A stretch of 64,000 nt of DNA from Klebsiella electrica (GCF_006711645.1 NZ_CP041247.1:2976001-3040000); one strand, 5' to 3'. Positions 17,338-27,633 are shown, counted from the stretch's first letter. The notes: generated by a model from the sequence alone, not told the origin. Numbers and translations: made by a program.

Positions 17338-17844
17338 ATGTCACAAACCGTGCATTTCCAGGGCAACCCCGTTGCTGTTCAGGGCTCCATTCCGCAGGCC
17401 GGCGCTACCGCGCAGCCGTTTACGCTGGTCGCCAAAGATCTCTCTGACGTCGCGCTGAGCCAGTTCGCCGGCAAACGTAAAGTACTAAATATTTTCCCGA
17501 GCATCGATACCGGCGTCTGCGCGGCATCGGTTCGTAAATTCAACCAACTGGCTTCCGAGCTGGATAACACCGTGGTGTTGTGCATCTCTGCCGACCTGCC
17601 GTTCGCTCAGTCTCGCTTCTGCGGCGCGGAAGGCCTGAACAATGTCGTCACCCTGTCCACGCTGCGCGCTCCGCAGTTCCTCGCCGATTACGGCGTCGCC
17701 ATTGCAGCCGGTCCACTGGCTGGTCTGGCGGCACGTGCGGTGGTCGTTGTTGATGAAAATGACCAGGTTGTTTACAGCCAGCTGGTGAACGAAATCACCG
17801 AAGAGCCGGACTACGATGCGGCCCTGGCTTCGCTGAAAGGCTAA
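17338..17844 (+). CDS. tpx: Thiol peroxidase Tpx
   Basis: A 168-residue atypical 2-Cys peroxiredoxin that reduces hydrogen peroxide and alkyl hydroperoxides using thioredoxin. The peroxidatic Cys61 is in [12 protein letters not shown] and the resolving Cys95 in QSRFCGAEG. Length and position next to ycjG match E. coli. A good SD (AGGAAG) precedes the ATG, and a stable terminator follows. Confidence 0.97.
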   Translation: MSQTVHFQGNPVAVQGSIPQAGATAQPFTLVAKDLSDVALSQFAGKRKVLNIFPSIDTGVCAASVRKFNQLASELDNTVVLCISADLPFAQSRFCGAEGLNNVVTLSTLRAPQFLADYGVAIAAGPLAGLAARAVVVVDENDQVVYSQLVNEITEEPDYDAALASLKG

Positions 17845-17894
17845 ACCACAGGCTATCCCGGAGGGCGGCGTCAGCGCCAGCCTCCGGCTACCTC

Positions 17895-17921
17895 AAGCCT
17901 CCGTCCTGCGGAGGCTTGTTT
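17895..17921. terminator. Terminator between tpx and the convergent AbrB-family gene
   Basis: A perfect 9-bp stem AAGCCTCCG/CGGAGGCTT (17895-17903, 17909-17917) with a 5-base loop is followed by GTTT. It sits between the convergent tpx and AbrB-family genes and probably serves tpx. Confidence 0.75.
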
Positions 17922-18975
17922 ATTTCTGCGGCGCATAGCGCGAAATCAAACGCGCAATCATTGGGCCGGTCAGCAAAATGGTAAACAGGCGCAGCGTCTG
18001 CATCGCCATAATAAACGACATATCCGCCCGCGTGCCCGCGGCAATAATCGCCACCGTATCCAGCCCGCCGGGGCTTGTCGCCAGATAAGCGGTCATAAAA
18101 TCGAGCGGCAGCACCTGGGTCACGCCCAGCGCCATCAGCGCGCAAACCACAATCAGGCCGATAATGGCGGCGATAATCTGCGGCAGGGTCTTCAGAGCCA
18201 GCAGGAAGATCTCTTGATTAAACTTTAGTCCAACGCTCCAGCCAATGGCGGCATACGCCAGCGCCAGCAGCCATTCAGGCAGCTCCAGCATCCACCAGCC
18301 CTCTCCCTGCACCACCGCGCCCGCCAGCATCGGGAAGAGCATCGCGCCAGACGGGAAACGCATTCTCAGCCCCAGCCATCCCGCAACCATCGTCAGCAGC
18401 AGCGTCCACGGCAGTTGCCACGTCAATGGCGGGAACCAGACTATCTGCTGGGTCATCGCCTGCGCATCGCCGCCCAGGGCAAAACGCACCACCAGCGCCG
18501 CCGTGCCCACGACAAACAGCACCCGCAGATACTGCATCAGCGCCACCAGCCGCACGTCGGCGCCGTAATCCTGCGCCATCACCACCATGGCCGACGCCCC
18601 GCCAGGCGAACAGCCCCACGCACCGGTCGCCCCGGGTAGCGCGCTATAGCGCACCAGCAGCCACCCCGCCAGCGCGCTGACGGCAAGCGTGGAGAAGAGG
18701 ATAAGCAGCACCAGCGGCCAGTGCCCGATGAGGACGCTAAAAACAGAGGGGGTCAGCGTGCGGGCAATCATGCAGCCGATAATGGCCTGAGCGGCAATAA
18801 AAAATGGCCGCGGAACGCGCATGTTCGCCCCGCGCAGACTCAAGGTTATCCCGGCGATCATCGGCCCCAGCAGCAATGCCGCAGGCAGGTGCAGCCAGAA
18901 CAGAAGCCCGGAGAGTCCGGCAGAGAGTCCCAGCAGTTTCATCCACTGAAGCAGATGACCCGGCGAAGTTGACAT
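17920..18975 (-). CDS. AbrB-family inner membrane protein
   Basis: A 351-residue, very hydrophobic protein with about 10 membrane segments. It has the two-fold AbrB duplication (PF05145 type): LLGPMIAG in the first half and GAMLFPMLAGAVVQ in the second, with GCSPGGASAMVVM and TSPGGLDTVAIIA as the paired loops. Such proteins are often misnamed ammonia monooxygenase. The role is not established; a regulatory or transport function has been proposed for family members. It lies between tpx and tyrR, which are closer together in E. coli. Confidence 0.8.
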   Translation of the reverse strand: MSTSPGHLLQWMKLLGLSAGLSGLLFWLHLPAALLLGPMIAGITLSLRGANMRVPRPFFIAAQAIIGCMIARTLTPSVFSVLIGHWPLVLLILFSTLAVSALAGWLLVRYSALPGATGAWGCSPGGASAMVVMAQDYGADVRLVALMQYLRVLFVVGTAALVVRFALGGDAQAMTQQIVWFPPLTWQLPWTLLLTMVAGWLGLRMRFPSGAMLFPMLAGAVVQGEGWWMLELPEWLLALAYAAIGWSVGLKFNQEIFLLALKTLPQIIAAIIGLIVVCALMALGVTQVLPLDFMTAYLATSPGGLDTVAIIAAGTRADMSFIMAMQTLRLFTILLTGPMIARLISRYAPQK

Positions 18976-19084
18976 CCGTATTCCTAAAAGATGAAGAAAA
19001 CTGAGTATATCCAGAAGCGGACGAAAGGCAGAAGCCTCCTTGACATCAGGTGGTCACCGGCCGCCTGAGCCGCCGGTGATCGCG

Positions 19085-20638
19085 CTACTCTTCGCCTTTT
19101 TTCTGGTTCAGACCGTATTCACGCAGCTTGTTGGCGATCGCGGTATGCGATACGCCGAGACGCTTCGCCAGCTTACGGGTACTCGGGAAGCTGCGATAAA
19201 GCTGGGTCAGGACCGAGCGTTCAAAGCGACGCGTAATATCATCCAGCGACCCTTCCATCGCCTCTTCGCCAACCGGCAGCGAGGCCACATCGTGATCCGG
19301 CAACAGAATATCCTGCGGACGCATCTCATAGCCTTCGAGCTGGGTCAGCGCGCGGTAAACCGCGTTCTTCAGCTGGCGAACGTTGCCGGGCCAGCTATAG
19401 CGGGTCAACACCGTGCTGAGGTCGGCGGAAAGCTTCGGTCGCGGGATCCCCTGCTCGTCGGCAAACCGGGAAACAAACAGCTCCGTCAGCGGAATGATAT
19501 CCTGCGGACAGTCGCGCAGCGGCGGCAGGTAGAGGGTGAGCACGTTGAGGCGGTAGTAGAGATCCTCGCGGAATAATCCCTTCTGCACCAGCTCCAGCAG
19601 ATTTTTCTGCGTCGCGCAGATGACCCGCACATCGACGTGAACCTCGTGATCTTCCCCGACGCGCCGGAAGGTGCCGTCATTGAGAAAACGCAGCAGCTTG
19701 GTCTGCATCCGCGGCGACATTTCGCCGATTTCATCCAGCAGGACCGAACCGCCGTTCGCCTGCTCAAAGAACCCTTTTTTACCCTGAATGGCGTCGCCAA
19801 ACAGCTCGCTTTCCACCGCATCTTCCGGGATGGAACCACAGTTCAGCGCCAGATAGGGTTTGCTTGCCCGCGGGCTGGCAAGATGGCAGGCGTGGGCGAG
19901 TAGATCTTTGCCGGTTCCGGTATCGCCGACGATCAGCAGCGGCGCGCTGAGCATCGCCAGCTTGCGGGCCTGCTCGACGACATGGCGCATTTTCGGGCCG
20001 ACGGCGAGGATTTGGCTAAAGGCGCTGGTGTCCTGCGTGGTCATGGTTTGCAGTTGCCGCCCCATCCGGACGGTGGAACGCAGCATTGCCACCGCGCCGG
20101 TCAGAACCCGTTCGCCGTGTTCGCCTTCAAGATACACCGGAGTGATTTCCAGCACGAAGTTCTGGCCGTTAACCACCACATGTTCGCTATGCGACTCCAG
20201 CGGGCTGCTCTCCAGCCAGCGCTGGACGTTAAAATCGGTAATTAACTGGGCGACCGGATGATTGCGCAGCCGCTCCGGGCTCTGCGCAAACAGCTGGCAG
20301 CTGGCGGGGTTCGCCAGCTCAACCTTGCCTTTGGTATCCAGCGACAGCACCGGTTCCGGCATCGCCACCAGCAGCGCGCTGAGCGCCAGGTGTTCGCGTT
20401 CCGACGGCATCCACGGCACGGTACGCACGTCGGTCACGCCGGCGATCCGGCGGATTTCCGCCATCAGACTGCTGAAGCTGGCGAACTCCAGCTCGGCAAA
20501 ATTAAGATAAATTCGGCCAATGGGATCAATGTCGATGCCGCGCAGATCGATACCGCGGAGCACCAGCAAATCAAGCAATTCACGAGTCAGACCAAGACGG
20601 TCTTCACAAAAGACTTCAAGACGCATGGGAGTATTCAC
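19085..20638 (-). CDS. tyrR: Transcriptional regulator TyrR
   Basis: A 517-residue regulator of aromatic amino acid biosynthesis and transport genes, binding Tyr, Phe or Trp. It has an N-terminal ACT-like domain (MRLEVFCEDRLGLTREL), a PAS domain (about residues 80-190), an AAA+ domain with Walker A GDTGTGKDLLAHA, and a C-terminal HTH (TRKLAKRLGVSHTAIANKLR). The sigma-54 contact motif GAFTGA is absent (FGDAIQGKKGFF in its place), as expected for TyrR, which acts on sigma-70 promoters. A TyrR box lies upstream, indicating autoregulation. Confidence 0.97.
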   Translation of the reverse strand: MNTPMRLEVFCEDRLGLTRELLDLLVLRGIDLRGIDIDPIGRIYLNFAELEFASFSSLMAEIRRIAGVTDVRTVPWMPSEREHLALSALLVAMPEPVLSLDTKGKVELANPASCQLFAQSPERLRNHPVAQLITDFNVQRWLESSPLESHSEHVVVNGQNFVLEITPVYLEGEHGERVLTGAVAMLRSTVRMGRQLQTMTTQDTSAFSQILAVGPKMRHVVEQARKLAMLSAPLLIVGDTGTGKDLLAHACHLASPRASKPYLALNCGSIPEDAVESELFGDAIQGKKGFFEQANGGSVLLDEIGEMSPRMQTKLLRFLNDGTFRRVGEDHEVHVDVRVICATQKNLLELVQKGLFREDLYYRLNVLTLYLPPLRDCPQDIIPLTELFVSRFADEQGIPRPKLSADLSTVLTRYSWPGNVRQLKNAVYRALTQLEGYEMRPQDILLPDHDVASLPVGEEAMEGSLDDITRRFERSVLTQLYRSFPSTRKLAKRLGVSHTAIANKLREYGLNQKKGEE

Positions 20639-20697
20639 CCTAAAAAGGCCAATGACCGATGAATAATAGGACAGTTATTTGCTGGCGTGAAGATAGC

Positions 20698-20715
20698 TGT
20701 CAACAATTATTGACA
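20698..20715. promoter_or_regulatory. TyrR box in the tyrR promoter
   Basis: The 18-bp near-palindrome TGTCAACAATTATTGACA agrees with the TyrR box pattern TGT-N12-ACA and with the autoregulatory box of E. coli tyrR. It lies about 60 bp upstream of the tyrR start codon. Confidence 0.8.
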
Positions 20716-20822
20716 GCATGGCGGAAAAACGGCCGTTATGGCGTAAAGATATCCGTTCAAAGCCCCGACGGCTGCGGAAGCGAGCGAAAACCGCCGTTCG
20801 GGAGGCGGTTTTCAAAAGGCGA

Positions 20823-21884
20823 TCAGGGCTGTGGACCGCTTTTACTTTTTTGCAGCGTCTCTTTCAACTGACCTATCAGTTCACGGCGGAAATCGCCCAG
20901 CCGCGGCTTATCATCAGCAATCCACGGTAGCGGGCGGCACAGTTCCATGGCCTTAATCCCCAAACGCGCGGTGAGCAGTCCGGCGCCAATCCCCTGCGCC
21001 GCACGCGCCGAGAGTCTGGCCGCCAGGTCCTGCGACATCCAGTCCATACCCACTTCTCGCACCAGCTCGCTGGCACCGGCAAAGGCGATATTCAGCAGCA
21101 CCAGGCGGAACAGACGCAGACGGCTGTAATACCCCAGCTCAATGCCATACAGCGTGGCGATACGGTTGATCAGGCGTAAATTACGCCAGGCGATAAAGGC
21201 CATATCCACCAGCGCCAGCGGGCTGACGGCGATCATCAGCGTGGACTCCGCCGCCGAACGGCTGATTTCCCGTCGCGCCTGGGCATCGAGCACCGGCTGT
21301 ACCAGCTGCGCATACAGGCTGACCACTTCCCGATCGTTTTGCGTTTCATGAATCGCCGCATACCAGCGCTGCAGCGCAGGATGCGCCTGATCCAGCCCGG
21401 CCTGCTGCGCCAGTTTCTCGCAAAACGCGCGCCCTTTTCCGACCGCGTGACTGTGCAGCAAATCCCGCGCCTCATCGCGCTCATGGGCCCGCTGGCGCAG
21501 ACGCCACAGTCGCCGCCATTCGGTGGCGACCGACCCGACGCCAGCACCGACAATCAGCGCTCCCGCCGCGCAGCCGCCCAGCGCAATCCAGTCCTGGGTT
21601 TGCCAGGCGCTCAGGGTCCACTGTACGCCCTGCGCCACCACGCTGACGCCAAAAATAGCCAGACCGGCGCTGACCATGCGGCGCCATAAGCTGCGTTTCG
21701 GCCGCAGAACCGATTCAACCACCGCTTCTGCCGCCCCCTCGTCCTCCTCCGGGGCATCGACTCGCGCCGGGGCAAACTTCTCCGCCTCTGCACCGTCAAA
21801 GGCACGGGCCGATTTCAGCGCCGCCATTTTCTCCGCTTCCAGCGGGCCGTCGAAGTCGATACGCGGTTTTAAAGGTTCGCTCAT
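20823..21884 (-). CDS. ycjF: YcjF family membrane protein
   Basis: A 353-residue protein of the DUF697-type YcjF family. Two membrane helices near residues 70-125 follow a polar N-terminal region rich in acidic residues, and a long helical C-terminal domain follows. It overlaps ycjX by 4 bp (ATGA) and is co-transcribed with it downstream of pspD. YcjX-YcjF are part of the sigma-54 psp regulon in E. coli; their function is unclear, but a role in envelope stress is assumed. Confidence 0.93.
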   Translation of the reverse strand: MSEPLKPRIDFDGPLEAEKMAALKSARAFDGAEAEKFAPARVDAPEEDEGAAEAVVESVLRPKRSLWRRMVSAGLAIFGVSVVAQGVQWTLSAWQTQDWIALGGCAAGALIVGAGVGSVATEWRRLWRLRQRAHERDEARDLLHSHAVGKGRAFCEKLAQQAGLDQAHPALQRWYAAIHETQNDREVVSLYAQLVQPVLDAQARREISRSAAESTLMIAVSPLALVDMAFIAWRNLRLINRIATLYGIELGYYSRLRLFRLVLLNIAFAGASELVREVGMDWMSQDLAARLSARAAQGIGAGLLTARLGIKAMELCRPLPWIADDKPRLGDFRRELIGQLKETLQKSKSGPQP

Positions 21885-23284
21885 CGCAATTTATCTCCGA
21901 TCAAAAATTCAAGCGCGGCATCCAGGCGGATATGCGGCAGCGGCTTATCGACGTCCATCACCTGCGGACGGAAATTCTCAAACTGAAACCCCTGCTGTTG
22001 CCAGAACGCCTGACCCGGCAGCCGGGCCGGCACCTCTCCGGGGTAGACGGTCAGCGGCTGACCGTCGCTCAGGCGGTTACCGCGCAGCGCGGGGATCTTC
22101 TCGCCGTTCACCTCAATCAACCCGCTCTGCGTCGCCTGAATCGATGCCAGCCCGAGGCAATCCATACTGATGCCTTCGAACGCGGCATTCTGCCAGGCGT
22201 CCTGAATCAGCTGCTGCAGCAGGGAAACCATATTGCCGTGCTGATCGACGGTAACGTGATCGGCTTTGGTCGCGGCAAACAGCAGCTTGTCGATCACCGG
22301 GGAAAACAGGCGGCGGAACAGGGTTCGCTGACCGTAATGGAAGCTCTGCATCAGCTGAGTCAGCGCCAGACGCATATCGTTAAAGGCCTGCGGACCGCTG
22401 TTCAGCGGCTGCAGGCAGTCCACCAGCACGATCTGGCGGTCGAAGCGCAGGAAATGGTCTTTGTAAAAGCCCTTGACCACTTTTTCGCAGTAATATTTAA
22501 AGCGCTCGCGCAGCATCCCGGCGTTGCTGTGTTTATCCGCCTGGGCCAGCTTCGCTTCGCCAAACGCATCCACGTCCGGCCAGGGGAAAAACTGCAGGGC
22601 CGGCGCCCCGGCCATATCCCCCGGCAGCACAAAGCGCCCCGGCTGAATAAAGTGCAGCCCTTCTCGCTTGCAGGCATGCAGATACTCCGTCCATGCGGCG
22701 GCAATCTCCGCCAGACGATTTTCATCGGCCGGCGCCAGCGGGTCCAGCCCGTCGCAGAGCTGACGCCAGCGGGCCGACCACGCCTCACGCTGCCCTTGCA
22801 GCAGACCGGTCATCTGTCGCGACCAGCTGAGGTAATCCTGCGCCAGCATCGGTAAATCAAGCAGCCATTCGCCCGGGTAATCGACGATTTCCAGGTACAA
22901 CGTGGAGGTTTCTTTAAAATGGCGGAGCAGCGATTCGCTGGAGCGGTAGCGCAGAGCCAGACGAATTTCGCTTACCCCGCGGGTTGGCGTCGGCCACACC
23001 GGCGGCGAGCCGTACAACTGCGCCAGCCCTTCGTCATAGGTAAAACGTGGAATGCCGAAATCACGTTGCGGAACCCGTTTAACGCCCAGCAGGCGCTCTT
23101 CTCTCACCGCGCTGAGCAGCGGCAGACGCGCCCCGGAGTGAATATTCAGCAGTTGATTGACCAACGCGGTGATAAAGGCGGTTTTGCCGCTGCGGCTTAA
23201 GCCCGTGACCGCCAGACGCAAATGGCGGTCAACGCCGCGGTTCACCAGCGCATTGAATTCAGTTTTGAATCGCTTCATTGCCAT
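21881..23284 (-). CDS. ycjX: YcjX family GTPase-like protein
   Basis: A 467-residue P-loop protein of the DUF463/YcjX family. The nucleotide-binding Walker A is in [16 protein letters not shown] (about residues 27-42), with a later [13 protein letters not shown] (DxxG-like) and AATKADHVT (base-recognition, TKAD). A GTPase resembling dynamin/Ras-type switches; its partner is the adjacent YcjF. Located 189 bp after pspD and likely expressed from the psp promoter in part. Confidence 0.93.
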   Translation of the reverse strand: MAMKRFKTEFNALVNRGVDRHLRLAVTGLSRSGKTAFITALVNQLLNIHSGARLPLLSAVREERLLGVKRVPQRDFGIPRFTYDEGLAQLYGSPPVWPTPTRGVSEIRLALRYRSSESLLRHFKETSTLYLEIVDYPGEWLLDLPMLAQDYLSWSRQMTGLLQGQREAWSARWRQLCDGLDPLAPADENRLAEIAAAWTEYLHACKREGLHFIQPGRFVLPGDMAGAPALQFFPWPDVDAFGEAKLAQADKHSNAGMLRERFKYYCEKVVKGFYKDHFLRFDRQIVLVDCLQPLNSGPQAFNDMRLALTQLMQSFHYGQRTLFRRLFSPVIDKLLFAATKADHVTVDQHGNMVSLLQQLIQDAWQNAAFEGISMDCLGLASIQATQSGLIEVNGEKIPALRGNRLSDGQPLTVYPGEVPARLPGQAFWQQQGFQFENFRPQVMDVDKPLPHIRLDAALEFLIGDKLR

Positions 23285-23473
23285 CCTGTTATGCTCTGAA
23301 GGAAAGTGCTTTGATTATAAGCTATTAGGTGAGGATAAGTAGCAAGATTCCCGCCCGTGATGCCGGAGGCTGAGCGCTGATGGCATTCACCTCAGTGGCT
23401 GCGCGCAGGCGCGCCTGCGCGAGTTCACCCCGTCCACGTCGGTACGATGCGCCTGACGCATCGCCTCGTTCGA

Positions 23474-23692
23474 TCATTTCATCCCGCGGGCAAAACGATT
23501 GGCCAGACGGCTGAGCAACGGTTCCAGCGCCACCGCCAGCAGCATTTTTAACGGCCGACGCGCTACCGATTTCACCGCCCAGCCGGCAACGCCCGCCGGG
23601 CCATAGCGTAACGCGGTCAGCACAACCAGCTTGCCCGCGATTTTCAGGCCGGGTTTCACTTTTTGCCCCGCCTGCTGCCATTTTATGTTCAT
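23474..23692 (-). CDS. pspD: Phage shock protein PspD
   Basis: A 72-residue peripheral membrane protein of the phage-shock operon. The conserved core [20 protein letters not shown] and the [18 protein letters not shown] segment match E. coli PspD. Start MNIKWQQAG at 23692; the frame is open four codons further upstream. Lies 19 bp after pspC. Confidence 0.92.
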   Translation of the reverse strand: MNIKWQQAGQKVKPGLKIAGKLVVLTALRYGPAGVAGWAVKSVARRPLKMLLAVALEPLLSRLANRFARGMK

Positions 23693-23711
23693 GCGTGACC
23701 TCATCTTTCAG

Positions 23712-24071
23712 TTAAAGCTGACGAAAACGGCTGCGTAACGTAAAGGTATCCGACGTGACATAGCGTTCCATTTCGCGCAGGCGGCGTTCGCTGGCCGCCA
23801 GCTCTTGATCCGCCGCCGCCAGCAGCTCACCGCTGGTCGGCATTTTCTCGCCGTACAACTCACTTTCCGGCATCGGATCGAGAGCGAATGTCAGGATGAT
23901 GTACGCCACCACCACAAAGAAAAACAGGCCAAAGATCATCGCCAGCACGGTAATCAGCCGTACCAGTTTGACCGGCACATCCAGATACTGCGCGATACCG
24001 GCGCAGACGCCTTTTACCATGCCGCGCTGCGGCACCCGCCACAGTTTTTTATTCAGATCCAGTCCACCCAT
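23712..24071 (-). CDS. pspC: Phage shock protein PspC
   Basis: A 119-residue inner-membrane protein. It has the PspC domain (WRVPQRGMVKGVCAGIAQYL at residues 11-30), a membrane helix (about residues 40-68) and a C-terminal helical region. With PspB it senses envelope stress and draws PspA away from PspF. The start overlaps the pspB stop codon by one base. Confidence 0.95.
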   Translation of the reverse strand: MGGLDLNKKLWRVPQRGMVKGVCAGIAQYLDVPVKLVRLITVLAMIFGLFFFVVVAYIILTFALDPMPESELYGEKMPTSGELLAAADQELAASERRLREMERYVTSDTFTLRSRFRQL

Positions 24072-24295
24072 TATTTGTCTCTCCAGTTCGGATGTTCGGC
24101 ATCAAGAATGTCTTCCAGCGTCTGAATACGTTCGCGCATGCGCTTTGCATCGTCGGTCAGTTGCAACAAACGCTGCTGCTCATTCTGCGATAAGCTGCCG
24201 CTCGCAGTGCGGTTGTTGTAGTGCAGCCAAAGCCAGACCGGTAAAACGAACAGCACGAACAGCGTCAGGGGTATGGCAATAAAAAGCGTACTCAT
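24071..24295 (-). CDS. pspB: Phage shock protein PspB
   Basis: A 74-residue inner-membrane protein. An N-terminal membrane helix (residues 2-24) is followed by a basic stretch and a coiled coil (LSQNEQQRLLQLTDDAKRMR). It works with PspC as stress sensor and effector of the psp response. Separated from pspA by 130 bp that contain a GC-rich hairpin. Confidence 0.95.
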   Translation of the reverse strand: MSTLFIAIPLTLFVLFVLPVWLWLHYNNRTASGSLSQNEQQRLLQLTDDAKRMRERIQTLEDILDAEHPNWRDK

Positions 24296-24362
24296 GTGTA
24301 CTCCTTACAGTGAGTGAATAGCGGCGCATGGCCACGCCGCAACGCGTTATCCTTCAGAAAGT

Positions 24363-24397
24363 CGGGGCAGCGGGTCGCGACCGCCGGACCCGCCCCG
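24363..24397 (-). terminator. GC-rich hairpin between pspA and pspB (possible attenuator)
   Basis: CGGGGC and CGGGTC (24363-24376) face GACCCGCCCCG (24387-24397), forming a strong GC-rich stem. There is no long U run. It could limit read-through from pspA so that PspA is made in excess over PspB-D, or protect the pspA mRNA end. Confidence 0.4.
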
Positions 24398-24425
24398 CCG
24401 CTCCCGAAGGCGCTGGCGTATGCCA

Positions 24426-25091
24426 TTAGTTGTTTTGGTTCATTTTACTTTTCAACGCCGCCAGCTGCGCGCTGATTTCATCATCCGCCTTCAGGTCGGC
24501 AAACTGCTGATCCAGCGTTTTCTGTTTACCAAAACCGTGGCTTTCCGCTTCGGCTTCCATATGATCGATGCGGCGTTCAAAGGATTCAAAACGCGCCATC
24601 GCTTCATCAATTTTACCGCTATCCAGCTGACGACGCACATCGCGGGAAGAGCTGGCCGCCTGATGACGCAGCGTCAGCGCCTGCTGGCGAGCGCGGGTTT
24701 CGCTCAGTTTATTCTCCAGCTCACCAATCTCTTTTTTCATGCGCGTCAGCGTTTCATCCACCATCTGCGCTTCATTTTCCAGACTGCCGATAAGGTCGGT
24801 CAGCTTTTGTTTTTCGATAAGCGCGGCGCGCGCCAGATCTTCTTTGTCTTTACGCAGCGCCAGTTCCGCTTTTTCCTGCCACTCGGCCTGCTGGGCAAGC
24901 GCTTGTTCGATGCGGCGGCTCAGCTGTTTCTTTTCCGCCAGCGCACGCGCCGAGGTCGAACGCACTTCGACCAGCGTATCCTCCATCTCCTGGATCATCA
25001 GACGAACCAGCTTCTGCGGATCTTCCGCTTTCTCCAGCAGGGAGTTGATGTTGGCGTTCACGATGTCGGCAAAACGAGAAAAAATACCCAT
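24426..25091 (-). CDS. pspA: Phage shock protein A
   Basis: A 221-residue coiled-coil protein of the PspA/ESCRT-III-like family. It inhibits the activator PspF and, under envelope stress, forms membrane-bound assemblies that limit proton leakage. The N-terminal amphipathic helix [20 protein letters not shown] and long heptad regions are evident. The start at 25091 gives the family N-terminus; the frame runs five codons further. Transcribed from the sigma-54 promoter at 25153-25169. Confidence 0.96.
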   Translation of the reverse strand: MGIFSRFADIVNANINSLLEKAEDPQKLVRLMIQEMEDTLVEVRSTSARALAEKKQLSRRIEQALAQQAEWQEKAELALRKDKEDLARAALIEKQKLTDLIGSLENEAQMVDETLTRMKKEIGELENKLSETRARQQALTLRHQAASSSRDVRRQLDSGKIDEAMARFESFERRIDHMEAEAESHGFGKQKTLDQQFADLKADDEISAQLAALKSKMNQNN

Positions 25092-25152
25092 AACGTTGAT
25101 CCTCATAGTTCTGATTTCAGGCGGTGGCCTGTGTGATACTTACGTTGGTTAA

Positions 25153-25169
25153 TACAAATCCTGTGCCAA
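25153..25169 (-). promoter_or_regulatory. Sigma-54 promoter of the psp operon
   Basis: On the minus strand TTGGCACAGGATTTGTA fits the -24/-12 pattern (GG at -24, TTGTA at -12) and is almost the same as the E. coli pspA promoter. It lies about 62 bp upstream of the pspA start, between pspA and the divergent activator gene pspF, whose product would bind sites farther to the right (about 25180-25250). Confidence 0.85.
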
Positions 25170-25267
25170 CTTTTTATCCTGTTGATTTTAAAAGGAGTGG
25201 TTGTTATCTGCACAACGGGTTGCTAGAGTAACCTGGTGAATCACACGATTAAATGGCGAATTTCATC

Positions 25268-26251
25268 ATGGCGGAATACAAGGACAATCTGCTCGGAGAA
25301 GCGAACAGCTTTCTCGAGGTGCTGGAACAGGTGTCGCGGCTGGCGCCGCTGGACAAGCCGGTGCTGGTCATTGGCGAGCGCGGTACCGGTAAAGAGCTTA
25401 TCGCCAACCGCCTGCACTTTCTCTCTTCGCGCTGGCAGGGACCGTTCATCTCCCTCAACTGCGCGGCGCTGAATGAAAATCTGCTGGATAGCGAACTGTT
25501 TGGTCATGAAGCTGGCGCCTTTACCGGCGCCAGCAAGCGTCATCCGGGGCGCTTTGAGCGCGCCGACGGCGGAACCCTGTTTCTGGATGAACTGGCGACA
25601 GCGCCGATGCTGGTCCAGGAAAAGCTGCTGCGGGTGATTGAATATGGCGAACTGGAGCGCGTGGGCGGCAGTCAGCCGCTGCAGGTCAACGTGCGTCTGG
25701 TGTGCGCCACCAACGCCGACCTGCCGCAGATGGTTGAGGCCGGCCATTTCCGCGCCGATCTTCTCGACCGCCTCGCCTTCGATGTGGTGCAGCTGCCGCC
25801 GCTGCGCGACAGACAGAGCGACATTATGCTGCTGGCAAATCAGTTTGCTATCCAGATGTGTCGTGAGCTGGGGCTACCGCTGTTTCCCGGCTTCAGCGAC
25901 CGCGCCCGCGAAACGCTGCTCGGCTACCGCTGGCCGGGAAATATACGCGAGCTGAAAAACGTGGTGGAGCGCTCGGTCTATCGCCACGGCACCAGCGACA
26001 GCGAACTGGACAACATCATCATTAATCCTTTTCATCAACCTCTGCCGCTGCAGTCGCCTTCCGCAGACGTTGCCGCGAATCCCGCCGGGCCAGCGCTGCC
26101 TCTGGATCTGCGAGCCTTCCAGCAGCAACAAGAAAAAAACCTGCTGCAGACCAGTCTGCAGCAGGCGAAGTACAATCAGAAACAGGCGGCGGCGCTGCTC
26201 GGGCTAACCTACCACCAGCTGCGGGCGCTGCTCAAAAAACATCAGCTGTGA
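25268..26251 (+). CDS. pspF: Psp operon transcriptional activator PspF
   Basis: A 327-residue sigma-54 enhancer-binding protein without an N-terminal sensor domain; PspA is its inhibitor. AAA+ Walker A is GERGTGKELI, the sigma-54 loop GAFTGA is intact (HEAGAFTGASKRH), Walker B is GGTLFLDEL, and a Fis-type HTH ends the protein (YNQKQAAALLGLTYHQLRAL). The start MAEYKDNLLGE at 25268 matches E. coli; the frame is open 5 codons upstream. Divergent from pspA; its 3' end overlaps the convergent MFS gene. Confidence 0.96.
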   Translation: MAEYKDNLLGEANSFLEVLEQVSRLAPLDKPVLVIGERGTGKELIANRLHFLSSRWQGPFISLNCAALNENLLDSELFGHEAGAFTGASKRHPGRFERADGGTLFLDELATAPMLVQEKLLRVIEYGELERVGGSQPLQVNVRLVCATNADLPQMVEAGHFRADLLDRLAFDVVQLPPLRDRQSDIMLLANQFAIQMCRELGLPLFPGFSDRARETLLGYRWPGNIRELKNVVERSVYRHGTSDSELDNIIINPFHQPLPLQSPSADVAANPAGPALPLDLRAFQQQQEKNLLQTSLQQAKYNQKQAAALLGLTYHQLRALLKKHQL

Positions 26252-27633
26252 GACCTGCGCGGCAGCATCAGGGCGCTGACCAGCGTGGCCCCCAGGCACA
26301 TCGCCGCGTTAAACCACAGCGCATACTGCGCGGCGCTGGCCATACCGAGCGGTAAAAATAGAGCGAAAAGTGACGCTGTCACCGCAATTCCCATCGCGCC
26401 GCCCAGCGAGCTGCCCATCTTGTAAATCCCCGAGGCGACGCCCACTTTGTTTTCCGGCGCGTTGACGACCGCCGTGTCGGTAGAGGGTGTCGCATAGCAT
26501 CCCAGCCCGAGGCCAAACAGCACGTTGCTGAAAAAGACGGTGACGATATACAGCGACTTATCGAGAAAGGTGCAGGAGATAAGCACAATCGCCACGGCGG
26601 TTAAAAGCGGCCCGGTCATCATCGGCAGCCTCGCCCCATAGCGCTGCAGCAGCTTTTCTCCCACGCGGATCATCGCCAGAACGGTCACCAGATAACCCAG
26701 CGTCATGCCGCCGGTCTCCAGCGGGCTCATATTGTGCCCTTTTTGCAGCCAGATACTGGTGATCATCATCGTGCCAATCGCACCGTTAAGCAGAAAGTTT
26801 GACAGTACGGCAGCGCTGTAGGCCCGGTTGCGAAACAGCGCAAAATCAATCAACGCAGCGTCCCCTTTGCGCAGGCCGCTGCGGATGAAAACCCCCGCCG
26901 CCAGCAGCGAACCGGCAAACATCGTCAGCGACAGGCCGCTGCTCCAGCCCCAGCCGTGCCCCTTACTGATAAACAGATTCAACAGCACCAGCGACGCTAT
27001 CAGACTCAACAGGCCGCTGATATCCAGCTTTTGCTGCTGCGCGCCGGCGCTACGGCTTTCCGGAGTGCCGCGAAGCAGCAGCAGCGCCGCCAGCGCAACG
27101 GCAATGGAAAAGACGAAGATCCAGCGCCAGCCGAGCCCGGTGGCGATGGCGCCGCCGACGAATGAACACAGCCCGCTACCGCCCCACGAACCGATAACCC
27201 AGAAGCTCACCGCGCGCTGGCGGGCCTTGCCTTCATACCAGGTTTTAATTAATGCCAGGGTGGCGGGCATAATGCAGGCCGCCGACAACCCCTGTAAAAC
27301 GCGCCCGGCGAGAAACAACCCTGGCCCCTGGGCCAGGATCAGCAGCGCACTGCCGGCAATACTCAATCCGAGGCCAATATGGGTCATGCGCATCCGGCCA
27401 AACTTATCCGCCAGCCCGCCGCTGGCGACGACGAAACAGCCGCTGAAGAGCGCGCTGAGGCTGACGGCAAGCGTCAATGTCTCAAGGGAAATATCCAGAC
27501 TGCTTTTCATTGCCGGCACGACGTTGATCACCGACTGGGCAAACAGCCAGAAGGTCAGCACGCTCAGCACGATGCCCGCCAGCAGGCGATCGGTGCCGAC
27601 AAACGGTGTGTCGCTCAGAGATACAGAGCTCAT
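26242..27633 (-). CDS. DHA2-type MFS transporter (14 TM)
   Basis: A 463-residue major facilitator with about 14 membrane segments (DHA2/drug:H+ antiporter 2 layout). Loop 2-3 motif GGLADKFGRMRMTHIG is near residue 72, and motif C-like GSWGGSGLCSFVGGAIA is in helix 5. The start MSSVSLSD at 27633 is chosen because it follows the amidohydrolase stop by 26 bp and begins the protein well; the frame is open further upstream. Co-transcribed with the M20 amidohydrolase gene, so it may import the amide substrate or export a product. Confidence 0.85.
   Translation of the reverse strand: MSSVSLSDTPFVGTDRLLAGIVLSVLTFWLFAQSVINVVPAMKSSLDISLETLTLAVSLSALFSGCFVVASGGLADKFGRMRMTHIGLGLSIAGSALLILAQGPGLFLAGRVLQGLSAACIMPATLALIKTWYEGKARQRAVSFWVIGSWGGSGLCSFVGGAIATGLGWRWIFVFSIAVALAALLLLRGTPESRSAGAQQQKLDISGLLSLIASLVLLNLFISKGHGWGWSSGLSLTMFAGSLLAAGVFIRSGLRKGDAALIDFALFRNRAYSAAVLSNFLLNGAIGTMMITSIWLQKGHNMSPLETGGMTLGYLVTVLAMIRVGEKLLQRYGARLPMMTGPLLTAVAIVLISCTFLDKSLYIVTVFFSNVLFGLGLGCYATPSTDTAVVNAPENKVGVASGIYKMGSSLGGAMGIAVTASLFALFLPLGMASAAQYALWFNAAMCLGATLVSALMLPRRSHS

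Noticed and set aside
19054..19079. Hairpin TCACCGGC/GCCGGTGA after tyrR as a terminator.
   Set aside because: No U run follows on the minus strand; too weak to list as a terminator.
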